Positions 52,401 to 60,800 of a DNA stretch of 64,000 nucleotides are shown piece after piece. How positions within the stretch are numbered: the stretch's first letter is position 1; every line of letters begins with the position of its first letter. Where the stretch lies: positions 62,001 through 126,000 of the forward strand of contig JAPKCI010000002.1 in NCBI GenBank assembly GCA_028823035.1, read 5' to 3'. This stretch comes from Rubripirellula sp. GTDB lineage: Bacteria > Planctomycetota > Planctomycetia > Pirellulales > Pirellulaceae. The translations under genes and the position numbers were made by a program. Below the pieces are notes generated by a model. That model did not search any database. It saw nothing but the letters and a program-made list of their open reading frames with translations, and was not told where the DNA came from.

Positions 52401-53369
52401 CCATCTTAAGTCGCTCGACCTCTGTGTTTGGCTGGCATCGGGAGGTGGATCGGGGCGACTCCTCAATACACCATCATCGGAGCGAATCGAGATTCCGGGT
52501 GGCGCCGAGAAAACAAACCTGGCTTGCGGAGCTCGTGGGAACTGCATTTTGAATACATACCCATTCCCTGACTTTGTTCCACGCAAGCGCCATTTGTATT
52601 CGATTCCAAAACGATTGTCAGTTTCACCATCGCCACGAAAGACAGCCACAAGATTGCCATCAGCTTCTGATTCCAACCGTGGCAGAACGCTCGTTCCCGG
52701 CAACAACCCGCGTGGTTGCTCAACGGCCAGATTGACTTTTCCCAGCGACCGACGAACTTGCTCCGTCCGGTCTGATTCGATATTAAGAATGCTACGGTCA
52801 CTGACCAACGTATCGCCAACGAGCTGTACCCAATAAATCGCATCCTTCAAACGACTCGTTTGATCATCGGTTGCACGCGCAGTCCATTTTGCCACCGCTT
52901 CGTTAAGTTGATCTATCGACACGGGCCGGTAATCCTCCGGTACCAACTCATCCATCTGTGACTGATACATTCCAATCGGAATGAGCCTGCGGCCATCTGG
53001 CAAGGCGGTAGGTATCGACATGGTCCCAGTTGCTGGTCCCGTGTCGCTCTTGGTAGAGAAGCCATCCCGGCTCTTTTCAGCAGATCCAGCTTTTCCAGAT
53101 GAAGGCGTCTGGGCCGTAGCCGAATTTACTGACGGATCGGCAGCTTCGCCAACTTGTTGTGCCGTTGCCCATTGAGATTCCGATCCCCGTGGCCCCATCA
53201 TGACCCACATAGTATTGAAAATCAGCAAACCCAACAGCATGTGGCTCAGCCTTGGGCAACGCAGCAAATAACCTGGTTGCCGGATATTCCGTCTCAGGAG
53301 ATGCCGAATTTGCATTAGCCGCTTTTGGCCGGAATTTCCGAGGACTGGACCGTGCGTCATTCGACTCAC
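46422..53369 (-). CDS. Giant multi-module envelope protein, 2315 residues, unknown function
   Basis: I recognise no named family. The N-terminus has a membrane anchor or signal (LSHMLLGLLIFNTMWVMMG, about residues 43-61) and a low-complexity Ser/Ala linker. About a thousand beta-rich residues follow. A membrane region (about 1080-1150) has several hydrophobic segments (WLLALLVFALCWFI, MVTGLVVVFTAILFLWW). A signal-like helix (IIGVLIAVSLFLSAMVTAQEG, about 1190-1205) then restarts a second beta-rich module to about 2220. The C-terminus holds further helices (LIVIMALLTCVG, FWLALVGVFGFAVAPVPV). The second module resembles the start of the upstream 1181-residue protein. The first four bases (ATGA) overlap the stop of that gene, so translation is probably coupled. 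Confidence 0.85.
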   Translation of the reverse strand: MSRMTHGPVLGNSGQKRLMQIRHLLRRNIRQPGYLLRCPRLSHMLLGLLIFNTMWVMMGPRGSESQWATAQQVGEAADPSVNSATAQTPSSGKAGSAEKSRDGFSTKSDTGPATGTMSIPTALPDGRRLIPIGMYQSQMDELVPEDYRPVSIDQLNEAVAKWTARATDDQTSRLKDAIYWVQLVGDTLVSDRSILNIESDRTEQVRRSLGKVNLAVEQPRGLLPGTSVLPRLESEADGNLVAVFRGDGETDNRFGIEYKWRLRGTKSGNGYVFKMQFPRAPQARFVFSAPPGISIRSDDGVLRSRPDPPPDASQTQRSSDLRWYELDAGGLDLATIHAHPEVDNASSGSFVVRRSDMEYKADRSGLTWTSKMVVQLPEGQSFPNLVVGGTTVTSIKVRSEEIPFSSSVADGRVRQLRLNPSDDLLAASDAFLDVVVTGYTRWNERSGWCNLPMPVWDGDAVIHAAVVDDAVVSVRDPLRVIAWELPDDWQQSGPQMVDDGVTTLSAQGPAFAPRFGVGQAKRNTSAGGSWSRVQVVDRSVFPASETALRLNVADSRLLAKARIAIKLDSDRIEPVRLLVEEDWTCESITLLSSGRVIESPKVNGRVIVVWPETDDISNSSIVLEAEGIFVLERELPENNKDAGIRATATRVPASWFLRPSGVRGQMIAAVMPPKNLNWSGEVAMQRDSVDQASLTEEQRQFFSGLSPETLWFRPVAGRTPELLLLDPSVAFNATTLFDVRRVGDEVVETLQIEIESDGQSLKNLQVRTGSLEGRGPYLWSISDSGDASTIGLPASDVSATAETYSIDVSDRNLRGKKLIATRRYSTPDSLKMKLPNVSGASSQSAEAIIGVGLLVSHKPLDVQQVPAVLSPRKSGEAVASDFGPDGEANIAVGNGNDMETMAVDGSTRLRYDTIQLPVITVKRSDVNPNVTIVWREQISVEASSRGTDRIEAVYRVSPTAPLIISYEPDLQLESVERDNEPVDLMTILRRPLVLEPRSDTESIRVVWNRSQYGSSWLRDCKFPKIDVSGTVLKSEHRLVAASDTFAPIALIRGEQASQGVAAVVAMRLGESVILVRRNVALAMGWLLALLVFALCWFISERSPYMVTGLVVVFTAILFLWWPWKLAIIGWLIIPAITAATLATARHWYWFGESGHNGNGKSPTGGLPGRRVEDASYEFSVESAAKIIGVLIAVSLFLSAMVTAQEGEQTQVPPSTAGLNEVKVLVPMDQAGKRLGSMVYIPGSVHTQLFKRVNRAEPKNARIAWANYRVTLEPELVETDRIEGLVIEAEYLIHLEDGERGANVVRLPIAAKAIRTLELVSDVSRIIRFEADRDGWAIATLPAGVSARIRVALIPTVSTEKPWVRVALGIPPVASSGLVVESEQNVSALRVGGRLLEETELRRWTEELGPRTELEIEFRTLLTAKTEIPRKLGRRYRVNAGRRQVTIDCEVDPPGLIAEGEAFQFDIRDAAMPRVTSRDWRLDSSELKSPSRRQMILTCLKDNPSPIGLLWTQAPPIADEQSGESGEIQIPEVTATFGENGDPWLALYSDSTLQFDSLDAKSSDSFSVDDFNGKWQGYPEKINHRSYVISGDLPSLVLRAKATSPPTVTQQHDLRVVADRLELSYSASLTLGADLSQRYSLRVPRRMELLDIMVNGIPLSEKPIAKSGYQEIPLGSFPQASMVEGEVIQISAIAVQRLRLRTSAKPGSFSPPRITLEPDIATLDQYMISHDRSTTLTAIELPLQKVIEPLRSFTEQSLADGWIPEATWFIPPGTNLESNSLGGLYEVAKRTIKFDCDQKIVLDRVGGLWNMKTTVKFLSAPSPEFIDVEIPTRWCGFDTLSVENSTLWTKQPSADPSRQIIRIAFDSEEIIEQGLVIRGQLMGAESARVSVPPVRVLGIGLRRVTIDVPKQLGNENLQWRKKVVKAVGPETAGRVMLRNIGSSWSVDLAPLPEVDVAPELFGCDVEVFPQNDGILVLSHWDLFPGGLDSVVVNLPPDTKLLAAWAAGRAVVAEPVQSSSNDQQSQSVRVPLALTRLGQPIELLLEASASAAKRGDYLPNLKEIPVSDRWVANFGAGVRKRSSSDSMPERLSERGLAIARSAVESVESLDRLSQRPGTEIAAWLQLWLKRYRMIAEASGHQVQFGPKLDLTETTLASPSNLKSKDQISSIESLQWQELDARMGVFVARFLSEEEILDARDAKPFLFDVGGFDGFHPQRITHLVGNGSGPTVQVASGGNTGLRNLIVNGITLIVIMALLTCVGPLRRFIVPVVSHPAFWLALVGVFGFAVAPVPVAGAILLVAISLPVFPTRRSSLSS

Positions 53370-56300
53370 ATCGTCACCTCAGTGGGTGACGGTGGCGGCA
53401 ACGGTTCTGATGCTGTCACCCCGGTGTGGTCTGCACCTACCGATTTCAGCGACCGTGTTGATGGTGGACGAGGCAGATCAGAAGACGTTGTTGTCGTCGA
53501 GAATACACGGCCATTCCTAGTTGGAGAAATCAACACGCGAACCGCAATCATCACGACGACTAACACCAACGCAATGATTCCAAACTGTCCCGCCAGCACA
53601 GCCGCGTCGGGTGCAATCGCAAGCAATCCACCGAATAACACCGCAAGAACCACGGCAGAAAGAGGATGACGAGCCTTCGGAAAATTCGTCAGAAGAACAG
53701 CAACGCACAACACAACTGAGCCGATCAAGATCCATAACACCACACGGGATACGATCACCACTTCAAATGAACGCAAATCGGAGCCGATATACAGGTAACG
53801 GTTTCCTGGTGGAGACGATATGGAAGTTGCGCCGACCAGTTCCATGAGTTTGCGATCGTCGTGACTGGGCTGTCGGTAAAGTTTCCAACGATCGAATCGC
53901 CAACTCATGCTTCGACCCAACGTTGGGGATGCCCACAAGACGTGACCGTCGAGCGGAGCGATGATCTGCCAATAAACACGCCCCACACCGAATGGCAAAC
54001 GCAAAACTGGTTCGATCGTTGCAAAGGACGACGGTGTCTCGCGTGCGATCCAAACCTGCAGGTCAACTTCGTGGCTGTTCTTATCACGCGGTAAAAGCAC
54101 GGTCAAAGTGTCGTCCTCACGCCTGACGGTACTTCTGATCCCGTCAATGAAGGCCTGTACCGAAACATCCGTGGCATCCGCTGGCAAACCCACCCGAAAA
54201 CTATCGCCGCCCTGCACTTTGGCGTGAACACTTTCCTGACGCAGGTTGCGGCCAACCACCGTCCGAACCACCGTCTTGCGAACCGTTAGCTCCTCAGGAC
54301 TGGTCAGACGGGACAGCAATTTCAAACGCAACGGATCACGAGGGAAAGTCACCAGATCCAGCGGACTCTTCGTCTGACGATCAGCCGACACCAGATCCAG
54401 TCGTCGATCACCGCGTAATGTGACACCCATCGTGCCACGAACAGTCACATCCGAAATCCCGGGACTCGGCAACGGCACTAAAACAGTCGCACCGTCACCA
54501 ATTGCTGTAGTCAAATCCTGTACGCGACGCCATTCAATCTCCATCGAGTCCATCGACAACCGTTCCGAGATCAACTCATAACGATCACCATCCAGAAACC
54601 GTAGGCGCGCCGGAGCACCATTGACCATCACAACCCAAGGCTCAGCCTGCTTCGCTTCCCTCTGGCGTTGAGCACTCGCCGTAGCATCCTCAGGATCCTG
54701 ACCCTCGTCGGGTGTCTGACGCTCTCCAGCAGTCTGGCTATTTCCAGCCAACTCGTTGGCAATCCCATTCTCGGCGAGAACAACCGGACTGCTGGCGTCC
54801 GGAATACGGACAGGCAGAATTCCTTCCAGATCCAGACTCGAAGTCACGGTCCAATTCACGCTGGTTCGTAATTGATCACCCGACAGTTCGATCGCTGCTT
54901 CGCTCGCCAGACTGATTCTGGGTGGTTGTGCGACCAAAGCACCGGAAACCCTGAGTTCCTTTTCCTGAGTTTGCAGTTGAAAGCTGGCCGTGGATGATCG
55001 CGCAGATGCATCACCCCCAGTAACTACGCGCCTTGTCAAACCAGCCGAAGCCTCCAAATCCACTACCAGTACCGAACGACCGTTGCTGATGATGTCCAAG
55101 GTCGCCTTCTGAACCCGTGCCGCTCCATCTGCGTCAGTTACCGTCGGAAGAAAAAATTCAACATCACCGTTATCGGGAGCCAGTTGCAATTCAGCAAGGA
55201 TCCGTATCTGAGCGGCATCACCGTTCCCGAAATTTTTCATATTCATGAAGCGGTCATTGTCCTCGAACGGATCGAGTAATTCACCTGTCTCTGGATTCTG
55301 GATCTCGCTGATCTGCCAGCCCGCATCATTAAATTTCAGACCCTCAGAAACCTGTCCGTTGATCGAGATTGTCATGTCGAGATTCGCAGTGGAATCGTAG
55401 ACAGTGAGCTGGGAATTACTGGTCATCCGCAACTGCCGACCTTTTTCGCCCAGCCAAAGTGGCAACTCGAAAGAAGCACGCTCGAAACGGAACTCGTAGG
55501 TGCGTCCTGACGTCGCTGACTCCTCAACTGACTCGCCCAATACACGATCAACCCATGGCCGGCTCAACCAGCGCAACCGATAGTCGCTACCCGTGCGAAC
55601 AGCAATCACACCGTTATGCCGAAGTGAACCCACAACCTCGGCAATATGAAAATTCAGCGGATTGGTTTCGGATGCATCGTTGTTTGCCAGTTGCAATTCA
55701 AAGTTCAGATCAATCCGCGATTGGCGTTCTTCCTCTGGAATGATCACATCGCGTATCTCGCTATCACGACCCTGGATCGGATCACCCAGTTCAATGGTCT
55801 GACCACTGTTACCAAGCCGGGGAGAATCAAGAACAACTGAGCCTCGAGGCAAACGCAACTGGAAAGAATCAATGGATCCACGAACGTTTTCAACCGTCAA
55901 CAGTACGTCCGCGATAGGTGGATCCTGCGGCGAATCCCAACGCACGTTGATCCGACTTTCAGCCTCCAGCAAAGCCACACCATCCTTTGATCGGGACGAA
56001 CTGCCCCAACGCAACGCATAATTGCCGCCGCCACTTTCGATCAAAAATTTCGTCGCACGTTCAGGGTTCCCTTTTGTTTTCAAGACCTCGTCACCGCGTC
56101 CCAAAATTTCTCCTTCAATGCTGTCAGCATCTACATCCACATCAACCTTCGAGGGCACATCAGGCAGTTGAAAATCGAGTGTCCTAGCGACTGAACTCTC
56201 TACAACCCGCGCGGACACCTGCATCCGCAACGTGGCCTCCTGTTGCTTGTCTGTTTTCACCAACAACAAGTGTCCACTGCCATCCGGAGTGAGGGTCATG

Positions 56301-56911
56301 AAGTACTCATCAACGCCAGTCACATCTGGTGGTGCCAGTCGATGAAAATTACCCATTCGCAATGGAATCCTGATCCACTGACCTTGCGTAGGTGCTATCA
56401 AAACCTGAATCACAACCTCCCCCTCAAACCGTTCCTGATCAGCGTCTCCTTTGATCGTCAATGACTGGTAGCTGAAGGACTGTTGCTTCGCATCGACTGC
56501 TGAATCGGGATTCGAAAGACGTTCAAATTCTTCCCAAGACAATCCCGGCATCAAAACGACGTTGTCTGACTCACTCAGAAACATGAAGGCCCGAATCGGT
56601 AAACCCTGTGAATCAACCCCATCTTCCTGTTGTTGTTCGAATACGTCCTTGGTCGGCGTAGTTCCGGGCGGTTGCGCAAACCCAACCGGAGCCTGGGACA
56701 CCAGTCCGGCTAGGACCAATATCAACAGCAAAGGATGGAAACACGACTCAGAGTAAGAGTTTCTCGTTGTTCCCTTCGGGCTTGGTCTCGTTAGCCCGTA
56801 GCTTCCCCACAGACGCAACCGAGGCGTCTTCAGGTCGGAACTGCGATGAGGAGACAAGAATCGCATTCGTCTGGCTTGGAAGAGAAAATGTGCTACCCGG
56901 ACCAGATCCAT
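53366..56911 (-). CDS. Large envelope protein, 1181 residues, partner of the giant gene
   Basis: There is no named family. A long basic N-terminus precedes a hydrophobic signal segment (HPLLLILVLAGLVSQAPVGFA, about residues 59-79), so the true start may be an internal ATG (M16 is one option). The body is rich in beta strands with alternating hydrophobic residues (for example RFEGEVVIQVLIAPTQGQW and ELPLWLGEKGRQLRMTS). A proline/glutamate-rich linker lies near residue 740. The C-terminus has three predicted membrane helices (VSRVVLWILIGSVVLCVAVL, LSAVVLAVLFGGLLAIA, FGIIALVLVVVMIAVRVLI) and a short Thr/Ser/Pro cytoplasmic tail. It is first in a two-gene unit with a 4-base overlap. Confidence 0.83.
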   Translation of the reverse strand: MDLVRVAHFLFQARRMRFLSPHRSSDLKTPRLRLWGSYGLTRPSPKGTTRNSYSESCFHPLLLILVLAGLVSQAPVGFAQPPGTTPTKDVFEQQQEDGVDSQGLPIRAFMFLSESDNVVLMPGLSWEEFERLSNPDSAVDAKQQSFSYQSLTIKGDADQERFEGEVVIQVLIAPTQGQWIRIPLRMGNFHRLAPPDVTGVDEYFMTLTPDGSGHLLLVKTDKQQEATLRMQVSARVVESSVARTLDFQLPDVPSKVDVDVDADSIEGEILGRGDEVLKTKGNPERATKFLIESGGGNYALRWGSSSRSKDGVALLEAESRINVRWDSPQDPPIADVLLTVENVRGSIDSFQLRLPRGSVVLDSPRLGNSGQTIELGDPIQGRDSEIRDVIIPEEERQSRIDLNFELQLANNDASETNPLNFHIAEVVGSLRHNGVIAVRTGSDYRLRWLSRPWVDRVLGESVEESATSGRTYEFRFERASFELPLWLGEKGRQLRMTSNSQLTVYDSTANLDMTISINGQVSEGLKFNDAGWQISEIQNPETGELLDPFEDNDRFMNMKNFGNGDAAQIRILAELQLAPDNGDVEFFLPTVTDADGAARVQKATLDIISNGRSVLVVDLEASAGLTRRVVTGGDASARSSTASFQLQTQEKELRVSGALVAQPPRISLASEAAIELSGDQLRTSVNWTVTSSLDLEGILPVRIPDASSPVVLAENGIANELAGNSQTAGERQTPDEGQDPEDATASAQRQREAKQAEPWVVMVNGAPARLRFLDGDRYELISERLSMDSMEIEWRRVQDLTTAIGDGATVLVPLPSPGISDVTVRGTMGVTLRGDRRLDLVSADRQTKSPLDLVTFPRDPLRLKLLSRLTSPEELTVRKTVVRTVVGRNLRQESVHAKVQGGDSFRVGLPADATDVSVQAFIDGIRSTVRREDDTLTVLLPRDKNSHEVDLQVWIARETPSSFATIEPVLRLPFGVGRVYWQIIAPLDGHVLWASPTLGRSMSWRFDRWKLYRQPSHDDRKLMELVGATSISSPPGNRYLYIGSDLRSFEVVIVSRVVLWILIGSVVLCVAVLLTNFPKARHPLSAVVLAVLFGGLLAIAPDAAVLAGQFGIIALVLVVVMIAVRVLISPTRNGRVFSTTTTSSDLPRPPSTRSLKSVGADHTGVTASEPLPPPSPTEVTM

Positions 56912-57335
56912 TACGCAACACGATCAGCTCTTGGGCGACAAAATCAAAAGCTCTTTCACGAAGGAACCGGGTCCCTACAGTCTACGCAAACACCGCAATC
57001 AGTGACAGTAAAAGCGGAATACTGAGAGACTGAATTCAGATAGCAGGCGGGTACCCATCGTAAACATCTCGACCAATCGTTACGATCGGTCCCGATTTAC
57101 CACCTCAGTGTGGCTCCAGAGACAAATTGAACGACTGCAGCCCAATCGCCCACAGATAGACTCAATTCGGGCCAGCGACGATCTGAACCCCCTTTTCTGC
57201 CCACTGGTCGCTTCCATTCGTAGAGCGTCGCCCCCATACGTCACCGAGAGGGAATCAAGCCTCAACGAACACCATAGGGAGCCTTTCTCGATCGCCTACA
57301 GCCACCTGGATTCCCCAACTGCAGCCTAGAACGAA
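56912..57335. other. Intergenic region upstream of the giant operon
   Basis: These 424 bases follow the stop of the cytochrome/WD40 gene and precede the start of the 1181-residue protein on the same strand. The promoter of the giant pair is expected here. I see no RNA gene, repeat or clear terminator. Confidence 0.45.
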
Positions 57336-60300
57336 TTAGGCTCCATAGACCGATTTAAAGAATTCTGCCTTTTCCTCTGACGCCCGAGCTGCCTCCTCGG
57401 CAGCCTCGGCAGCGGCTTCCAATTCATTCAGCTTGGCGCGGTTGGCATCCAGCGTACCCCGATCCGCGGCTTGTGCCTTCGTCAGACCTCCCAAATCGGC
57501 CTGCAGCTTTGCCATTGCCGCCGCCATCTGTTTCATCTGAGCCTCTCGAGCTGAGATCGCCTCTGCTGTCTTGGTCGCGACGGTCTGGACAGGCTCAACA
57601 GCTTTTCGCTTGGACTCCGCTGCAGCAACTGTAGCCTGCAGTTCTGCCGCCAGTTGCTCACCCTGTTGCTGAAATGAAACGAGCTCGGACTCAATCCCTT
57701 CCAGCACAGCAGTCTTTTCCGACAAGTGATTGCGGGCAACCTCAGTAGCAGCCTTCGTGGTCGCAAAAGCGGCAGCGGCGTCATCCATATTTTTCTTTGC
57801 AACCACGATCTGCTTGTCAAGTTCCGGAACCGCAGCGGTCAATTGCTTGACTTCTGCCGCATACTTTGCCACCACTTCTGGTTGTGCCTTTAGCTTACCA
57901 GCAACATCTTTCAGCTTGGCTGTCACTGCCGTCAGCTGAACTCGACTGGTATCAAGTTTCGGCTTGGCCGATGCAACCGATTTCGTACCCTCCGCGACCT
58001 TTGCCTCTGCAGCTGTTCGAGTCGATTCTTCACGGGCTATCGTGGCCACGACCGCGTTGTGCTTTCCAGTCAGTCCTGCCTCTTCTTTGCCGAGCACAGC
58101 CATCTTCTGAATGGACTCATCCTTCATCTTTTTCGCTGCGTCAACTTGGCTCGCAATTTGAGTTAACTGGACATCAAACGCCACCTTTTGTTTGGCTGCA
58201 GCATCTCGCGCAGTCGTATGAACAAGAAGCTGCTTTTTCGTACTTTCGCTCTTGCCCTTCAGAGCCGTCTGCTGCGTCTTCGTGGCCGCCATTTTCACAT
58301 TTGCATCAGCAATCGCCTTGGTAGCGTTTTCTTTCAACACTTTTTTCGCAGCAACTGCCTTCTCGGCCTCGGTTTTTTGACCATTTGCTGTGTTCAGTGC
58401 AGCCTCCGCCTGGGCTAGTAGATCGGCAGCCGCTTTCTTCTGCGGTTCATCTTTCGCTTCGGTTTGTTGCTTCTTTGCACTTGCAACCAGATCGGTTTTG
58501 GCTTGAATTGCCTTACGAGCAGCCTCTAATCTCCCCATAGCCGCTGCTTCGCCTTCCTCTGAATTCTTAAGTTGTTCACCAGCTGTTGCCAGCTGTTGCG
58601 TGCTGGTCTGTAGCGTTTTGACAGCCGCAGCGATTTCACCAGTGATTTGATTCAAGCTTGCCTCGGCAGCTTTTCTGGCAATTTCCGATTCGGCCCCAAC
58701 ACTCACGACCACCTGTTTCATGGCAGCGACTTCAACCTCACGGGAGATAAGTTGCGAAACAGATGCAACGGCCGCCACTTTCAACTGTTCACGCTGTTTT
58801 TTGACCTTTTCGATTTCGGCGGCAATCGCAACTTTCTCAGCCTTAGCTTTATCTCGACGGACACCAGCCTCAGCCATGAGCGTCTGTTGTGTCTTGACCA
58901 GCGTTTCGCCGTCCGCAACCTGTTTTTCCATCGCCGTCACGGACGATTGTGCAACCGCCATTTCCTTGTCAATGGATGCTTTTTGCGTTTGCAAATCAGT
59001 CATCATTTTTTCATTGGCAACCTTGCTGCCATTCGCTTTGGCTAGCCCTGTTTTTGTCTGGGCTAATTTTGCAACCAAACCCGCGTGACCGACTTTGGCA
59101 GCATCGAACACTTTTTGCTGCGACGTCTCGCCAGCTAACGTCGTGGTCAGTGTCGCATTCAACTGAGCGATTTGAGCTGCGACGGTCGCCTTGTAATCTT
59201 CCAAACTGGGCGGGTTCGGAGCGAGATCGATTGATTTTTTGGGATCGGCGACGTCCCACATCACAGTGCGACCTGTCCAATCACCACCAATGATCTTTGT
59301 GCCATCATGGTTGATCACCGCTTCCAAAGCAGCCTCAGTGAACGCTGGCATCGTCGCGATCGCTCCGCCGTCCGCATTCCATAGTTTGACTGTTCTGTCT
59401 TTCCCGGAAGTCACCATACGGCCATCTTTGGCCATCACGACACCCGTGGCACCGCCGCCATGGGCGTTGAAGCTTTTCAGCTGTTTTCCGTTGTTCATTT
59501 CCCACACCTTAACGGTGCCATCTTCACTCGCGCTCACGAGAACATTGGAGTCCGCTCTCCATGAGAGGCCGCGCACTGCACCCTTGTGTCCCACGAGATC
59601 CAGGTAAATTCGTCCAGTATCCGCTTCCCAGACATGCAGACCACCCGATCGGTCACCGGAGGCAAGCAGCACCCCATCAGGACTGAAGTCAACACAATAA
59701 ACCCAGTCGGTATGCTTCTTAAGATCAAAAAGTGAATCGCCAGAAGCCGTATCAAAGATCCGCACGACTTTTTGTGGGCCACCCATGGCCACCTTGCTCA
59801 AGTCGTTGTTCACATCGGCACCGAACACGGTATCGAGTTCATCACCAACCAGCAGCAGCCGTTCGCCTGTTCTTACGTTGTAAACAGAGGCGACGCCTTT
59901 GGAGGCATGCGCCCCACCGGCAACCATCAGGTAACCACCGTCCACGCTAAACCGAAGCACCTGCGGAATACCCTCCGGAAACGGAATGATTCCTTCGAGC
60001 TTGCCAGTTTCAGTGTTATAGATAGACACTTGCTTTTGCCCGGCTACTGCGACCAAAGGAGCCCACGGGCTGGCTGCCAACGCAGAAGAAGCTGCTGCTC
60101 GCTTGGAGACAACCACTGGGATGCGCCAAAGACTTTCTGGCATCACGATCTCAGACGGTTTCCCACCTTCCATTGCTGTGAAACTGAGCGACGGACCCTT
60201 ACGTTTTTTCGCTTTGCTTCCGCTATTCTCAAGTAATCCCCCGTCGATCCATTTACGAATCACTTCGATTTTTTCTGCCGCCACCGCATCCTGATTTGGC

Positions 60301-60596
60301 GGCATCGTGGGTTCTTCCGCGTGCGTCATCACCAGATAAAGTCGGCTGCCAGCTGAGTCACCGGCAGTCACAGCGTCTCCACTACCTCCACCTTCCATCA
60401 AAGCTCCGTAGCTATCGATGGCCAAACCAGCTTCTGCATCATTGCTATTGTGACACTTCAAACAATGCTCACGGAAAATCGGCAGCACATGGTCCGTAAA
60501 ATTGGGGCTCGCTTGTTCCGGCTTTTTTTCCTGACCCAAAGCAGGGAGCAATGAAATGAGAAACAGTCCGGAGGTCAAAGATACTCGAATGATCAT
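57336..60596 (-). CDS. Cytochrome c / WD40 propeller / long coiled-coil protein
   Basis: From the ATG at 60596 the protein has 1,086 residues with a signal peptide (MIIRVSLTSGLFLISLLPAL). A planctomycete-type cytochrome domain follows, with heme motif C45-L-K-C48-H49 and the MPPNQDAV segment. Residues of about 160-470 form a WD40 propeller; repeats are visible as HTDWVYCVDFSPDGVLLASG, HKGAVRGLSWRADSNVLVSA and GRMVTSGKDRTVKLWN. The remaining 600 or so residues are a highly charged Ala/Lys/Glu/Gln-rich coiled coil without Pro, ending in FFKSVYGA. It is exported, so the coiled coil should extend in the periplasm or at the surface. The start at 60662 is less likely because it hides the signal. 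It is the last gene of the unit with the DUF1549/DUF1553 gene. Confidence 0.87.
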   Translation of the reverse strand: MIIRVSLTSGLFLISLLPALGQEKKPEQASPNFTDHVLPIFREHCLKCHNSNDAEAGLAIDSYGALMEGGGSGDAVTAGDSAGSRLYLVMTHAEEPTMPPNQDAVAAEKIEVIRKWIDGGLLENSGSKAKKRKGPSLSFTAMEGGKPSEIVMPESLWRIPVVVSKRAAASSALAASPWAPLVAVAGQKQVSIYNTETGKLEGIIPFPEGIPQVLRFSVDGGYLMVAGGAHASKGVASVYNVRTGERLLLVGDELDTVFGADVNNDLSKVAMGGPQKVVRIFDTASGDSLFDLKKHTDWVYCVDFSPDGVLLASGDRSGGLHVWEADTGRIYLDLVGHKGAVRGLSWRADSNVLVSASEDGTVKVWEMNNGKQLKSFNAHGGGATGVVMAKDGRMVTSGKDRTVKLWNADGGAIATMPAFTEAALEAVINHDGTKIIGGDWTGRTVMWDVADPKKSIDLAPNPPSLEDYKATVAAQIAQLNATLTTTLAGETSQQKVFDAAKVGHAGLVAKLAQTKTGLAKANGSKVANEKMMTDLQTQKASIDKEMAVAQSSVTAMEKQVADGETLVKTQQTLMAEAGVRRDKAKAEKVAIAAEIEKVKKQREQLKVAAVASVSQLISREVEVAAMKQVVVSVGAESEIARKAAEASLNQITGEIAAAVKTLQTSTQQLATAGEQLKNSEEGEAAAMGRLEAARKAIQAKTDLVASAKKQQTEAKDEPQKKAAADLLAQAEAALNTANGQKTEAEKAVAAKKVLKENATKAIADANVKMAATKTQQTALKGKSESTKKQLLVHTTARDAAAKQKVAFDVQLTQIASQVDAAKKMKDESIQKMAVLGKEEAGLTGKHNAVVATIAREESTRTAAEAKVAEGTKSVASAKPKLDTSRVQLTAVTAKLKDVAGKLKAQPEVVAKYAAEVKQLTAAVPELDKQIVVAKKNMDDAAAAFATTKAATEVARNHLSEKTAVLEGIESELVSFQQQGEQLAAELQATVAAAESKRKAVEPVQTVATKTAEAISAREAQMKQMAAAMAKLQADLGGLTKAQAADRGTLDANRAKLNELEAAAEAAEEAARASEEKAEFFKSVYGA

Positions 60597-60800
60597 TTCG
60601 ATTCTGTGGTGGATTGAATTGCACAGTAGTTCTGTGCGATTGGTAATTGCAGAAAATCGCAACAGGCAACAGTGAACCCGGGGAGCACCCGCACCTCACT
60701 GCAAGCCCAGCCTCATTCGAGCGTTGCTTCGAACGGCGAAAAACTCATGTTCGCAACTTCAAATCAACGTCGAAGATGCGATTCTCCCTATGCCAGGAAA

